DNA from: Pyrenochaeta sp. MPI-SDFR-AT-0127
Lineage: Eukaryota > Ascomycota > Dothideomycetes > Pleosporales > Cucurbitariaceae
Direction: 5' to 3'
NCBI GenBank assembly: GCA_020747015.1
Contig: JAGTJM010000063.1
Span: 62,001-126,000 of the forward strand
DNA: 64,000 nucleotides
The notes beneath the pieces were generated by a model. It searched no databases and was not told the origin of the DNA. It saw only the letters and a list, made by a program, of their open reading frames with translations. Numbering within the stretch: position 1 is the stretch's first letter; each line of letters opens with the position of its first letter. Positions 1 through 11,641 of the stretch are shown in pieces. The translations under genes and the position numbers were made by a program.

Positions 1-1033
1 ACGCATAAAACGCTGTGGCCCCACGGCATACTACGAGATCCTGGGCCTCGAAGAGGTCAAGACGACATGCTCGGACGGCGACATTAAGAAGGCATACCGC
101 AAGCTGTCACTGTTAACGCATCCCGATAAGAATGGCTATGATGGTGCGGACGAGGCGTTCAAGTTGGTCAGCAAGGCTTTTCAGGTTCTCAGTGATCCGG
201 AAAAGAAGAAGAAGTTTGATATGTTTGGCGGTGATCCAGATGCGAGGTTCAATCCGGCGGCGGCAGGCGGGGGAGGTGGAGGAGGAGGCGCTAGTCCATT
301 TGGAGGGGGGTTCGCACGGAGAGGGCCAGGTGGAGGGGGGATGTTTGGGGAAGAAGAGATGACACCTGAAGAGTTATTTAGACAATTCTTTGGGGGAGCG
401 TTTGGGGGTCCTTTTGGTGGTGAGTTTTGTCACCCCACTTTTGGAATGGCCATGTAAAAGAAACTTTACTAACACACGATAGGCGGTTTCGATACAGGAC
501 CAGGCTTCGTCTTCAACCTCGGCGGTGGTCCTGGTGTCCGTGTCCACCAGTTTGGCGGCGGGCAACCACGCAGAAGACCCGGTACCGCACGCGCCGCTGG
601 CAGTGAAGCACAACAAAATGGCTCCTCGGCATTCGCCAATCTCCTCCCCTTACTTTTCCTCTTCGTCCTCCCGCTCCTTTCCTCGCTCTTCTCGTCCTCC
701 CAACCCGCCTCGCCATCCCTTGTCTTCGAGAAGCCCCGGTCGCCAAACACGCTTGAGCGCGTAACGTCAAGGATAAAGGTTCACTATTTTGTCGACCCAA
801 AGGACGTGCATGACTACAACCCCAAGAAGTGGCGGAAACTGGATGAACAGGCTGAGCAGCAGTATGTGCATACTATCAACGTGCGGTGTCAGAATGAAGT
901 GTTTCAGCAAAGGAAAGCCATGGAGGACGCCCAAGGCTGGATCTACGTCGACGAAGATGCCATGGAGCGCGCGAGGAACATGGAGTTGAAGAATTGTCAG
1001 AAACTACGCAAATTGGGCTTGACCATTGGCTAA
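1..1033 (+). CDS. HLJ1: ER-membrane DnaJ co-chaperone, HLJ1/DNAJB12-like (5' end outside window)
   Basis: Two exons, about 2-419 and 483-1033, joined across a 63-bp intron with a TACTAAC-like branch site; the joined codon keeps frame. Exon 1 encodes a J-domain with the YYEILGL start and the HPDK loop (LLTHPDKNG), followed by a Gly/Phe-rich linker. Exon 2 carries a hydrophobic segment (LLPLLFLFVLPLLSSLF) and a C-terminal region (VHYFVDP...YVHTINVRCQNE) typical of the DUF1977 part of ER J-proteins. In this family the J-domain faces the cytosol, stimulates Hsp70 and supports ER-associated degradation. The start codon lies left of the window, so the protein is partial. The J-domain with HPD is direct evidence; the HLJ1 assignment rests on domain order. 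Confidence 0.88.
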
Positions 1034-1562
1034 AGAACGCAACCACTTGCACGAGGCAAGATTGGTCTTTTCACGAATGCGTAATTTTTTTTAATCTGGT
1101 TCACGCCTCCCACCCCCAGCCTACTAGTAACTGTGCCATGTTCGGATACAGATGTCATGTTTTTTTTTGGCCATGCATGGCGTATGGGGCGTTTTAGATT
1201 GCATCTGACCATGCTGCGCAGGGACGGCGGCCAAGTTTTCAAAGAAGTGCTATTTTCCTTCAATCTCTTTTAATTCACGTCAAATCGTCTCATCGTTCGA
1301 TGTAGGTATTGACCCCTGTTCTTTCTATCATTTGTATAGAGGAGTCGAATATATCATTTGAACTGATTTGCCCTCTATCTTGAATGCTGCCCTTGCGCCT
1401 GAGCTGTATGCTAGTGTACTGTACAATTGTCTGATGTTCCTCCCTTCATGATCTGCATGACTCGTGCGGTCATTTCTGCACCTCTTGCTGTTCATTTCCG
1501 ATATAGTCTTACATGCAAAACATACATAAATCTAATCACCATGCCCCCCTTACCAAATAGAT
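1034..1562. other. Intergenic, convergent 3' regions
   Basis: Spacer between the end of the J-protein gene (+) and the end of the heme lyase gene (-). It holds T-rich 3' UTR-like sequence and no supportable gene. Confidence 0.6.
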
Positions 1563-2378
1563 TTACAACCCCCAATACCTCGAAAACCTCATCTTGACGC
1601 CCTCAACGCTGTTCAACTTTGGCCTCACGTCTAGGTAAAAGTTCAACTCCTTGCCCGGCACCTTCTCGTCTTTGCCCGCGTAAAAGTCAATCACGTATTC
1701 AATCTTGGTCCCGCACCGGTCCACGACCCAATCGTGCCGGTCAAACGGCGGCTGGTAGCCCATCAGGCTCTTCCACCTCGCGCGCGGGGTCAGGGCGGTC
1801 GAGAGGCCGGAGAAAGACGCGAGTTTCGGCCCGCCGCATGCATCTGAGCGGCCGGCTTCCCACCTCCTGATTTCGTACCATGCGCGCTCGTTGACGGCGT
1901 TGTGGATCGGGACAATGGTTTTCATGTCTGTTTCCTTTGGGTCGTAGGCTTTGCGGCGCATGGCGTCGAAGAACATTTGCTCAGACGGGTAGATCCAGTT
2001 GCCTGTCTTCTTGTCTGCGCCCGTGTCGCGCTCGTTGTTGGCGGGGCGAGCGGAGGCGCTGGCTTGTTGGGGGAGGTCGGGGAGCGCGCGTGGTATTGTG
2101 CTGACTTCGCGGTCGGTGCCGAGGCGGAGGTGGGAGAGGAGGCCGGTGGCTGTTGGGGCGGGGGACGTCGTGCTTTGGTCGAGGGCAGAGGAGTCACATG
2201 ATGCTTGGACGGAGGATTGGGGTTGTGAGGGCGCTGGTGGAGCGGCGGGTTGTGATTGTGTATTGCTGTGTGGATTTGAGGGAGCATTTGCGTTCTGGGC
2301 GCGTGCTTGGGCGAGCCATGCTTCGCGGGTCTTGTGGTCGACTGGACATGCGGCTGCGGGGTCGTCGTTTGAAGACAT
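1563..2378 (-). CDS. CYC3: Mitochondrial holocytochrome c synthase (cytochrome c heme lyase)
   Basis: Single-exon gene of 271 residues. Near the N-terminus it has the CPV heme-regulatory motif (Cys11-Pro-Val), then a Ser/Pro/Ala-rich linker. The conserved catalytic half contains WIYPSEQMFFDAMRRK, the His-containing IVPIHNAVNERAWYEI, the PFDRHDWVVDRCG block and a C-terminal VEGVKMRFSRYW. In the family this intermembrane-space enzyme attaches heme to the CXXCH cysteines of apocytochrome c. Length and motif order match fungal lyases. The paralogous cytochrome c1 lyase (CYT2) cannot be excluded without an alignment. The start was chosen at ATG (MSSNDDPAAACPV) because it places the CPV motif near the N-terminus. 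Confidence 0.85.
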   Translation of the reverse strand: MSSNDDPAAACPVDHKTREAWLAQARAQNANAPSNPHSNTQSQPAAPPAPSQPQSSVQASCDSSALDQSTTSPAPTATGLLSHLRLGTDREVSTIPRALPDLPQQASASARPANNERDTGADKKTGNWIYPSEQMFFDAMRRKAYDPKETDMKTIVPIHNAVNERAWYEIRRWEAGRSDACGGPKLASFSGLSTALTPRARWKSLMGYQPPFDRHDWVVDRCGTKIEYVIDFYAGKDEKVPGKELNFYLDVRPKLNSVEGVKMRFSRYWGL

Positions 2379-2790
2379 GGCGGCGACTGGGCTGTGAGAA
2401 TGTTTTCTGGAAGAAGTTGGGATGGTGACGATGATGGTTAGGAAATGTTGAGCTCAGACCATGTCGAATTGGTAGTTCGGCGTTCGGTGAGATGTGATTG
2501 GCGAGCCGCGCCGCGATGGTCGTTCACCGCTTTGGAGGGGTGTTTAGGTTCAGACTAGCCTGTCCGTTCTGTCGGAGTCCTATTTGAGTAGAAAAGCAAG
2601 TGTGTTGCTTTCCTTCAGTCGTCTGTCACATTGTTAGTGAATTAGTTGGCCCAAACTTGCTGGGTTTGCTTGTGCTTCTTTAGACATCCCACTTTAGGAC
2701 CCTGCATAAACAATTTCACCCCACCAACCCTTGATTCACTTCCCAACACTCGTCCACCTCTACACAATTCCTGAGGTATCAAACGTCAAA
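2379..2790. promoter_or_regulatory. Divergent promoter region
   Basis: About 410 bases between two divergently transcribed genes (heme lyase and diphosphomevalonate decarboxylase). It must hold both promoters. I see no diagnostic binding site that I would name. Confidence 0.45.
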
Positions 2791-3987
2791 ATGTCTGACA
2801 TCCACCGCGCCAGTACCACCGCTCCAGTAAATATCGCCGTCATCAAATACTGGGGAAAGCGAGACCCTAAACTCAACCTCCCCACCAATTCCTCCCTCAG
2901 CGTCACACTCTCGCAATCCGACCTCCGTACTCACACCACTGCATCTTGCTCGTCCACATACCCCTCAGAAGACACCCTGCTCCTCAATGGTCAATCCCAA
3001 GATGTCTCTGGTGCACGAACACAAGCCTGCTTTCGAGAGCTTCGGGCACTGAGGAAGCAATTGGAAGAGAAGGACTCCAGCCTGCCCAAGCTAGCAGACT
3101 TGCCATTACGTATCGTTTCAGAGAACAACTTCCCCACCGCTGCCGGCCTCGCAAGTTCAGCAGCTGGCTTCGCTGCTCTTGTTCGCGCAATTGCCAACCT
3201 GTACGACCTCCCTTCGTCGCCCACAGAGCTGTCCCGCATCGCTCGCCAGGGCTCAGGTTCGGCATGTCGTTCGCTCTTCGGCGGCTACGTAGGCTGGGAA
3301 CAAGGTTCTGCTTCAGATGGAAGTGACAGCTTAGCCTTCCAAGTCGCACCTGCATCTCACTGGCCCAATATGCGCGCCGTTATCCTCGTCGTCAGTGCGG
3401 CAAAGAAGGGTGTCTCAAGCACGACGGGTATGCAGACCACGGTTGCCACGTCAAGCTTGTTCCAGAGTAGGGCGAAAGAGACGGTCCCAAGGAGGATGAA
3501 GGAGATGCAAGAGGCAATCCAGAACAAGGACTTTGAGGCGTTTGGCAAAATCACCATGATGGACAGCAACTCCTTCCACGCCACATGTCTGGACACTTTC
3601 CCGCCCATTTTCTATCTCAACGATGTTTCTCGTGCGGCCATCAAGGTCGTTGAATCCATCAATGCGGCAGCGGGTAAGATCATTGCTGCATACACCTTTG
3701 ATGCTGGTCCAAACGCCGTTGTGTACTACCTTGAGGAGAATGAGGCACAGGTCGCAGGGCTATTCAAGACCATTCTGAACGAGCAGGATGGGTGGCAAGG
3801 CGAGAGGGGCAGTGCTGTGCAAGCTAATAGTGAGGCACTTGAGAAGGTCAAGGGAGAGGCGGGACCAGCTATTGCAGTCTTGGAGGAGGGTGTCAGTAGA
3901 GTGATTCTGACAGGCGTTGGAGAGGGCCCTGTGAGGACCGAGCAGAGTCTTATCGACGAAAAGGGCGAGCCTGTCACAAGCGCATAG
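2791..3987 (+). CDS. MVD1: Diphosphomevalonate decarboxylase
   Basis: Single exon, 398 residues. It catalyses ATP-dependent decarboxylation of mevalonate diphosphate to isopentenyl diphosphate in the ergosterol/isoprenoid pathway (yeast MVD1/ERG19). Family marks are the N-terminal TAPVNIAVIKYWGKRD, NLPTNSSLSVTL, the GHMP-kinase ATP loop around residues 115-130 (PTAAGLASSAAGFAAL), GSGSACRSLFGGYV and the C-terminal FDAGPNAVVY. The start at MSDIHRAS was preferred over an ATG 60 bases upstream because the family begins a few residues before TAPVNIAVIK; the upstream ATG would add 20 unconserved residues. Confidence 0.95.
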   Translation: MSDIHRASTTAPVNIAVIKYWGKRDPKLNLPTNSSLSVTLSQSDLRTHTTASCSSTYPSEDTLLLNGQSQDVSGARTQACFRELRALRKQLEEKDSSLPKLADLPLRIVSENNFPTAAGLASSAAGFAALVRAIANLYDLPSSPTELSRIARQGSGSACRSLFGGYVGWEQGSASDGSDSLAFQVAPASHWPNMRAVILVVSAAKKGVSSTTGMQTTVATSSLFQSRAKETVPRRMKEMQEAIQNKDFEAFGKITMMDSNSFHATCLDTFPPIFYLNDVSRAAIKVVESINAAAGKIIAAYTFDAGPNAVVYYLEENEAQVAGLFKTILNEQDGWQGERGSAVQANSEALEKVKGEAGPAIAVLEEGVSRVILTGVGEGPVRTEQSLIDEKGEPVTSA

Positions 3988-4636
3988 ACGTAATACATGT
4001 TGGGAACTAAGCATAGCGAGTAGATACCCGTAAATTGTACTGGCAAGCTGACTGCCAAATTACATGAACAGGGTCATGTTCGAGGAATAAGTCCAAGGGT
4101 TATCCAAGGTCCTCTTGGCGAATTCAGACGGAGTTTTACAATCGCTGTGTTCACAAGTGTCGTTGAAGCAAGTCCGGTGACAATTCTGTGATTTGTCTCG
4201 TTGAGCTTATGGCGAGGAAGAATGGCAGTGTCATTCGGGGTTGGCTCGAACGGTTGTTAGGTTAATCATTCACGAAGCTCAGTCCAATGTCTTCTTCCCC
4301 AATGTCTACGTTCTCACTAACATGTCTGTGCTGCAATGTGAAGTCGGAGGAAGGCAAGCAAAAAAGGTACAATCAGTCACAACACCACAACTTAAAATTG
4401 GACGCAAGGGTTTTCACACATGCATTGAAATACAGTTACGGAGGGAAACATGTCGGACATATAATATTAAAATGCTCATCAAACATACAGCTGTTGATTA
4501 CGTGTACCCGAACCTGGGGGACAATCCAGACTTCAAACACCCATCGAAGCGCTCCACGCCGTGGTATAACAAACGACAATGCAACGCCTAAGAAGCGGCC
4601 AAATAAAGGTATGGCCGTGGTACAATCAAGATGAAA
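3988..4636. other. Intergenic, convergent 3' regions
   Basis: Spacer between the 3' ends of the decarboxylase (+) and syntaxin (-) genes. Short open frames occur, but none has homology features or sensible splicing. Confidence 0.5.
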
Positions 4637-5510
4637 CTAATCCAGCACAACAGCAAGGATGATAATTACCAGAACAATTGCTAGGATAAGCAGGAGAATG
4701 CATGCCTTACTCCTCGCGCTCTTCTGGTAGTTGCTCGCCTGCTTGAGATTCACATGAGCTCCTCGCGACGCATCATGCGTAACCTCGACGTTCTCTTCGA
4801 TAATGTCAAGCTGCGCGCCCTGCTCGTGCACCATATGCGCAACATCACGGAACAACTCGTTGAGTTCGCCAACCGACTGCTCGATATTGCGAATCTCGGA
4901 TTCGCGTTCGATGATGAGGGATTCTTGGAAGTCGACGTCCTCTTGATTTGCCAGTCGTAGCTGCTCCTGCTCTTGCTGTTGTCCAAAGTCGCCGCTCCGC
5001 TCGTCGCTGGGTGATGTGACGTCTTGGAGCGCTGCGCGGGCGGCTTGTGCAGAGGCCTTTTCCTTTTCGAGGGCTTGCTTTTGGAGTTGTTGGAATTCGG
5101 TCAGGGAGGCTTTGAACTCGCGGCTGAGCTTGGATTGTGTGAACTTCTGCGAGGGCTGCTATCGGTTAGTGGTTGACATTCCCCCTTATCTCCGAGAGTC
5201 GTATTGGACATACCCCGACGTCAGGCCATGTGGTAATCTTCTTCAGCCCCTCTCCAATCTCCTTGAACTTGTCTGACGTCTCCTCGACCGTAGTCTTGAC
5301 ACGCTCCCGCACACGTGGGGTCTCATGCTTGGATCCAAGCTTTGCGATTTCCTGCGATAGGCGGGCGACGTTCCGTGTCAGGGCGAACAAATCGTCGGAG
5401 AGCTTGCTGGCAAAGTCGCGGAACTCTGGATCATCGGCGTATTGCGGATCGTCTTCTCTTCGCCAGGTTGTTGGCTGGGATTCGAGGGCGGAACCACGCT
5501 GGAAGGACAT
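4637..5510 (-). CDS. PEP12: Endosomal t-SNARE syntaxin, Pep12-like
   Basis: Two exons (5510-5214 and 5158-4637) with a 55-bp GT-AG intron in phase 0; 272 residues. Exon 1 encodes the N-terminal helical domain (DPEFRDFASKLSDDLFALTR...LSQEIAKLG). Exon 2 encodes a linker, the SNARE motif (about 170-230, with the zero-layer Gln in HEQGAQLDIIEENVEVT) and a C-terminal transmembrane anchor of about 22 residues (ACILLLILAIVLVIIILAVV). This is Qa-SNARE architecture. The FRDVAHMVHEQG core and the short form favour the Pep12/syntaxin-7 endosomal type over plasma-membrane Sso1 or Golgi Sed5. It acts in fusion of vesicles with late endosomes. The family is certain; the subtype is likely. Confidence 0.88.
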
Positions 5511-5934
5511 GTTGAGTGCTCAGGGCGGGGAGCGTAGCTGATGAGCCAAGAGTGTCGATGTGAGGGCTTGGAAACTATGCGACCAAGGGACTGTTCGTAG
5601 GAGCCTGATAATGGGGGTCCGAAACGTCGTTACCTGGAGGTTGGTCGGGTGGTTCCTGCGGCGATGACGAACACCCGCGCCGAGGCTGGGCACATGGCAA
5701 GGCTGGCCTGACTAAGCGTCCAAGCTGCCGGCGGTTGGCAGTCCGGCGACTTGTGTGTTTGTTTAACAAAGTCGAGCATCGTTCACGAGGGTGGATTGTC
5801 GCAGACCCCCTCTCGTCCTTTTTTTTTCCTATTCACGGTGCAACGCCGAGTTTTCTCATTTCTTTGCCATGATATAGCCGACTTCACATCCACATTCATT
5901 TCAGGACTTACCAACAAGCCTCAACTCCCCAATT
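5511..5934. promoter_or_regulatory. Divergent promoter region
   Basis: About 420 bases between the starts of the syntaxin (-) and Ndc1 (+) genes. It contains T/C-rich runs upstream of the Ndc1 start, as in many fungal promoters. No specific site is called. Confidence 0.4.
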
Positions 5935-7960
5935 ATGGCGCTCGCACCGCTTGGAACCCAAGTGCGCCCATACAAAGACTACCTTACGCCAGCCCTGCAC
6001 CGGAGATTCAATAAAGCCGGCAGATATACGCTGCTGCTATGTTATGCCATTGCTTGTTGGATGGGAGAATGGGATAACTGTGAGCCAGCACATTTGACAC
6101 ACTGCAACAGGAACTAACAGGCCTGCAGTGCTGTGGCTATGGTTTCCAATTGGGCCTACAGGCATACGAACTCTCCTCCTATTCCTTCCCGCTCTCATCA
6201 TCTACGTCCTGCGCGTTGCGCAATGGCACGTCGGCCAGCGACACACCCAGACTCCAGCGGAAACATTCCACAAGTACATCCTACGAAGGTCGACCATTCT
6301 GACTCTCGTCTTCTATGCATTTTCCGCCTGGTTGTACAGCGAGGTATACATCTGGTCACGGCCTGGGAAGGACAAGCTTGCTTTGACAGAGTATGGACGC
6401 GCACACGATCGACTCAAGCTGAACGAACGGCCACTCTACCTGCGCTATCTGTTCTTCGTCCTCGCTATCGCTCAGTCTGGAGTGCATCTGTGGAGAGATT
6501 ACGACAAGATCGAAGTGCCAGCCATGAAGCCTAAGAAGGAGCGCGAGGATTCAACAGCTCCCGTGACGACAAGGCGGGCACCTAAGCCTCGACACGTTCT
6601 TACCGCGCAATTTGTGAAGATGGCTACAAGATCGAGCATCCTCGCTGGCACAGTCGCTGTTAGCGGCCTCACCCTATATTTCTTGGGTCTCCGCTATGTG
6701 ATCTGGGACTATTACTACAGCTTCAGCAAGTACTTTGTCAGCCTGTCGAAGACCTCCAAACCGACTGGTCTAGCACCTTTCCTACCACTGTGCTTCATGT
6801 TCGCGGTCCAGGGCGCGTTTCTCACTTTGCTGTGGGAGTTTGTGAATAAGGCATTCGACTTGTATATTGCGCAAGAGCCATTGAAGAACGACAAACCAAT
6901 CACGAGCGATTCAACGGACCCGAATGGGACACTGCTGAACGGGCTAAGGTCAAAGAAGGACGCTGTCAAGGTATGCTACATTGCTTGCAAATTGAAACCC
7001 ATCGGACTGACATAGTATCAGGCTATTGCGTTCTGGGAGTTAGCTCTCATCACCGATGCCTTCCCTGACCGCCGCAAGACCATCTACAGCGAGATGGATC
7101 GCAAGAAAGCGCCAACCTTCCAACAAGTTACCGATGTCTGTCTCGCCGAGCTCAAGCTGCTCATCCAGCGGATAAACATTGGTCTCGATCCAACGTACAA
7201 TCCTGACGCTACCGCTGGTCAACAACAATCTGCTCCGCCCGTCAATCTTGTGCCGCAAATTTCACAGCCACTGAAGGAGGACAAGCAGATCGCTGCATTG
7301 CCTCCACAGCCTAACACGAAATGGGAGCATATCGAGGCAGCGGCAACTGGAATTGCAAAATCCCACAGCGCGCCTGGTAACTCGCAACAAGCGTACGGAC
7401 GCGAAGTTATCAATAAGGGCGTGAAGAAGGCCCAAGAAGGCGCACAAGAAGCCGAATCATTCATAACGGTGTACTATAATAAGCTCGTTTCCTCCCCCTT
7501 GGGCAAGCCGTTCTGCCAATCTCTGAAGCGCACAGCAAGCATCGTGGTTCTCGGCGCTCCGTACTCGAGAATCTCTCTCATCTGCAATGCCGTCACTGCT
7601 CTTGCAAACCTTGCCGTGATTTCTCTCAGCCAGGACTCACTCGGCCAATTCCACCAGGGCGTTCCGGAAATTGTCCGCGTATTCACGACCGCTATCAGCA
7701 AGATTGACGAATACATGACAAAAGTGGAGATTCACTGGAGTGATCATCGCACACTAAGGAAGCCGGAGGCAGAGAGAAGAAAAGTCCCTGAAGTCGAAGA
7801 GGTTAGGGAGTGTTTACGCGAAGGCCTGGAGAAGATCTTGGGTAGCTTTAATGAATACCTTGGTGGTATGGGATTGAGCAAGGTGGAGATTCTCGAGGCG
7901 AGGAAGGTGGCAGGAGCAAGAAAGGGGCCTGAGATGATCCAGGCTAGTGCCACTCGGTGA
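5935..7960 (+). CDS. NDC1: Nuclear pore/spindle pole body membrane protein Ndc1
   Basis: Three exons (5935-6079, 6129-6970, 7022-7960) with phase-consistent 49- and 51-bp introns; 641 residues. The N-terminal half has several membrane helices, for example YTLLLCYAIACWMG, IRTLLLFLPALIIYVLRV, ILTLVFYAFSAWLYSEV, LRYLFFVLAIAQSGVHLW and LPLCFMFAVQGAFLTLLWEF. The C-terminal half is soluble and starts with AIAFWELALITDAFPDRRKTIYSEMDR. In fungi Ndc1 is the transmembrane nucleoporin that anchors pore complexes and spindle pole bodies in the nuclear envelope. The order of helices followed by a cytosolic domain, the QFVKMATRSSI block and the size all match the Ndc1 family. Confidence 0.85.
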
Positions 7961-8391
7961 GCAATTTTAAAGGGTGGATTTTTCTGTACGATCATATGAG
8001 GCCTTCTGCACAAAGGGGATAAGGCGAACGAGAGACTGATACCCATATCAACATCAATGAACAAACACACTATAAAATGTGTCTTCGCTATTACGAGAAC
8101 CTGATTACCTCCTCTAGTCATTAGATTAATCGCTTTGTACAACACCTGAGCCATTAAATTCGAACGACAAACAAAATTTCATTCGATGCGACTGCACATT
8201 CGTCTAATGAAAGACCCGAGAGCGGAAATTGCAACACGAAAATGTGAACGAGAGACAGAATATGCCAGAAGAAGAAACTTTAACGGGCAAATAGTTTATA
8301 TTATCTTCTATAAAAACTCCGGGACGCCATCGCTATGCGCAAGAAGAAAGCACTAGCATTTCAGGAAAACATCTCACTTGAAGACCCATGT
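7961..8391. other. Intergenic, convergent 3' regions
   Basis: AT-richer spacer between the ends of the Ndc1 (+) and SCY1-like (-) genes, with no gene seen. Confidence 0.6.
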
Positions 8392-10902
8392 CTACCACGC
8401 ATCACCCCAACCCTCCTCTTCCTCTTCGTTGGCCTTTGGTGCAGGCTTTTTGACTTCCTTTTTCGGTGCTGCGACCACCTTCTTCGCTGCTGTTGATCCC
8501 GTTGTACTTGCTCTTGCGCCGATTGTCGGTCTTGCGGTGCTGGATGAGGTTGGCTTGGCTAGGCCCTTTGGCAGCGGGTTCTTGGTTACTTTCTTAGCTG
8601 TCGATTGGGCTGCTAGCCAACCGGCAAAGTCAGGCTCGCCTTTGTCGTCGAATGATGTGGTGGCCGTGGACTTTGATATCGAAGGTGCGCCCCAGGGATC
8701 CTCTTCTTCGTCCTGGGGTTTGGAAGTGTCGTCGCCGAAGCCGCCCCAGTCGTCGTTGAAGTCTTCTGCTTCGTCATCGAGTGCCGCTGCTGGGTCTGGA
8801 GATGTGATTGTTGGTATAGAGACTGAGCTCTTGGTACTCTGAAGTGTCATGCCGGGCTTTGAGGCTAGTGGAACAGGCGGTTTGTTAGATGTCGCTGATG
8901 GTGGTACGGAAGACGATCGTTGCTCTGTAGTCCCATTCGTTGCAGCACCAGTCTGCATCTGCCCGCTTGTCGACGCCAGTTTGTTTGTGAAACTCGAGAT
9001 AGCCCAGCCGGCCCAACCGGCTCCAGAGCTATCGTTAGCCGGTGTTCCCATCCTTGGTGTCGTGCCACTACCAGCAGTGAGGCCGGGCGATGGAAGGACA
9101 GTGTCAGGCATAGTAGCAGCGTATTTACGAATGCGTGCAATATAGATATCAACACTCTTCTGCGCCTGGTCACGGATAAGCTTCTCCTTATCCACCAACG
9201 AGGGACACATGATTGGAAGCAACTTGGTGGCGCAATCATCTTCGCTGAATAAATCGGCTGTTGCTGCTAGTGCTAGTAGAGCGGCATTCCGAGCATGAAC
9301 GAAGGGGTCACGGAGTGAGCGAGAGAAGGCGGCTGCAAGTACCTTTGCTCGGCTCTGCCAGACTGTTAGTACAGTGCAATCGTTCGTCAGCAGGATTGAA
9401 ACTTACGCTTACTCCCAGATTACGTGCAATCTTTCCCAGGCAGATCGTTGTGTTCGTGCGGATACCCGGTTGCTCATCATTTGCGGTCTTTGCGAGGTGT
9501 CGCAGCAGCTCGCCGTTTACAGTTCGGTCGGACAGCTTTGGAACCACGGTCAAAACGGCCTTTACGGTCTGTTCACGTACGACAGGTGCTACATCCGTGA
9601 AACCCGTAACCATTTGAGGGAAGATCTTGTCGTTGACCAACTTTTGCGGCAAATGATCGATCATTAATGGAAGATTATCCAACAAGCAAACGCGTATTGC
9701 TCGGTCTGGACTTGCGAACAAACGGACTACGACCGGTGTGATCTGGGTTTCGTACTCGTCATCAGAGAGCTTCTGCCCTATCTGCATTACAGTGCCAAAG
9801 ACCTTTGCGCCGCCACCTCCGAACTCGACTGACTTTAGCAATTCTGGAAGCACCTTCATTTTGAAGAAGTCAGCTGGAAAGTCGTCTGCGACTTCGTCAA
9901 GTTTTCTATGAAGCATCAGCAGAGGTCAACGGTATGGCTGGCGCACTGGACTAACCCGAGCAACTCATTGCGTTCATCCTCAGCTTTAAGGCCGAGATTC
10001 TCAATGTCGTCCGTGACTAGAATCAACGGCGTTTGAAAGAAGCCTCCTATCCGCTTGCCCTGGTCTAAGAACTGGCCCACGCTCATTCGAGACTTGGGAT
10101 TCGGGTTCAGGAGACGTTTGTAAGATTGGTGCATACTAGGGGGAATGCTCTTCATCTGATTCAGTTGATCGCTGCTCTGATAGCTGCCGTTGAACACCTC
10201 GAAGATCAGAACGCCAAAATTGTACGCGTCCACGGCGTGCGTGGGGTTTTGTTTTATAACCTCCCATCCTGCCTTTGATATCTCTGGCGCCATGTAGCGT
10301 CCTGCGTCTGGTATGAGCCCACCATAAGTCGGCAATATGGAATCATCCTCCTTCACTGAGCTCAGAGCCTCGAATCCGCCGAGTTTCCACTCGCCGCTTT
10401 CGCTGAAGAATATTGAGGCAGGACGGATGCAACCATGTATCGAGGCAGCGTCGGCGTTTATGAATTTGAGTGTCTTTGCAATGTTGTGCAGTCCCCATTT
10501 TGTCGTCTCCTCAGCCAGGCTCTTTCTCTTGACATGCCAGCTCAGTGGGCTCAGTCTTTCAGTTGCAATGTAAATATATGTCTCCGTTTCCACCGTGTCT
10601 AGGACTTTCACGACGCCCGGGTGGCGCAATGTGCGCAGCTTTCGAAGGGCATTGCGGGCGAGGGGTAGTCGAGATTTGTTTGCGGTAATGTCAAAGGAGA
10701 ATATACTGCACTTGGAACCGTCTTCCTAGCAAGGTGAAGTTAGCTGGAATTCCCATGTCTGCAGATATCCGGGCCATACTCGCTTTGTGCCGTTGTGCAA
10801 TGTCCAGATGGAGTCGCCAATGTCCACCCGATCTCCGAAAGAGTAGCCGAACGCTGGACCTTTTGAAATTGCAGAGGCTACTGCTGACTTGAGGAAGTCC
10901 AT
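8392..10902 (-). CDS. CEX1: SCY1-family pseudokinase with HEAT repeats (SCYL1/Cex1-like)
   Basis: Four exons (10902-10780, 10725-9956, 9905-9407, 9354-8392) with introns of 50-54 bp; 784 residues. The N-terminal kinase fold lacks catalytic motifs: the HRD position reads HGCIRP (about residue 138) and the DFG position reads GGFE (about residue 158), so it is a pseudokinase. The following HEAT region includes RTNTTICLGKIARNLG and SRAKVLAAAFSRSLRDPFVHARNAAL, the signature of SCYL1/yeast Cex1. The low-complexity C-terminus ends in an acidic, Trp-rich tail (EEEEEGWGDAW). Family members act in nuclear tRNA export and COPI-linked Golgi-ER traffic. The last intron needs the second of two nearby AG acceptors (TCTGGCAG) to keep frame. 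Confidence 0.88.
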
Positions 10903-11641
10903 GATGACAGTAGGAATATGTCAAAGAACCTCGGAGAGTTGGTGCATATCAAGTTCGCAGTATCTACAGGCTCTCTCTGCAAAGGACAGATGCGCCCGGC
11001 TGCCCCACCGAACTTGGGCTGAGGATGCGAGGAGGGCACGTGATGGCGCGTATCGTCGCTTCCTCAACTGTCTGCCAGTAACGTCACTCCTGCACTTGTG
11101 ATACTTAGAGCCGCCGGCAAAACAAACAAACCAAACGGCACAGGCGCATTGCGCGTTTGTGCGTGGGACTTATCCGGCATGATATTTTCTTAGTTCATTG
11201 GCGACCTGCGGGCCATCCTTTTGTCAAACTAACTTTCACGTTACGCACTGCTGCCACCTGTCGCTAGACGCGTATAATACGAGACGGACAGGGTTCTTTT
11301 CGGTGTCAGAAGGCTTTGATGCGCCGAGTGCAGCAACATGTACGTATTGCCTTCACTTTGCTTGTTGCGAGACTTGCATTGCATGATGACTACTGGTAAA
11401 AGGTTAGATCGCAGACCGTTGCGATGGTTTCTCTTCTGTAGTCGTTCAACAGGTTTTGCCGCCACTGTGCAGCTCTGTACATCGTAGGAGTTTCAGCCTA
11501 CATGTACCTACCCTTGAGCCACTCCAAAAGAGGTAGCCTCCAACAGGGCGAAATGTTGCTGTCACATAGAAACTGAAAAGATCTGATGCATCCTTCATGC
11601 TCCATCTTGACCACAGTTCAGCTGATGGAACGTAATTGCTG
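10903..11641. promoter_or_regulatory. Divergent promoter region
   Basis: About 740 bases between the starts of the SCY1-like gene (-) and the PHD-finger gene (+). Several short open frames cross it without homology features. Part of it may be 5' UTR of the PHD gene, whose start is uncertain. Confidence 0.4.
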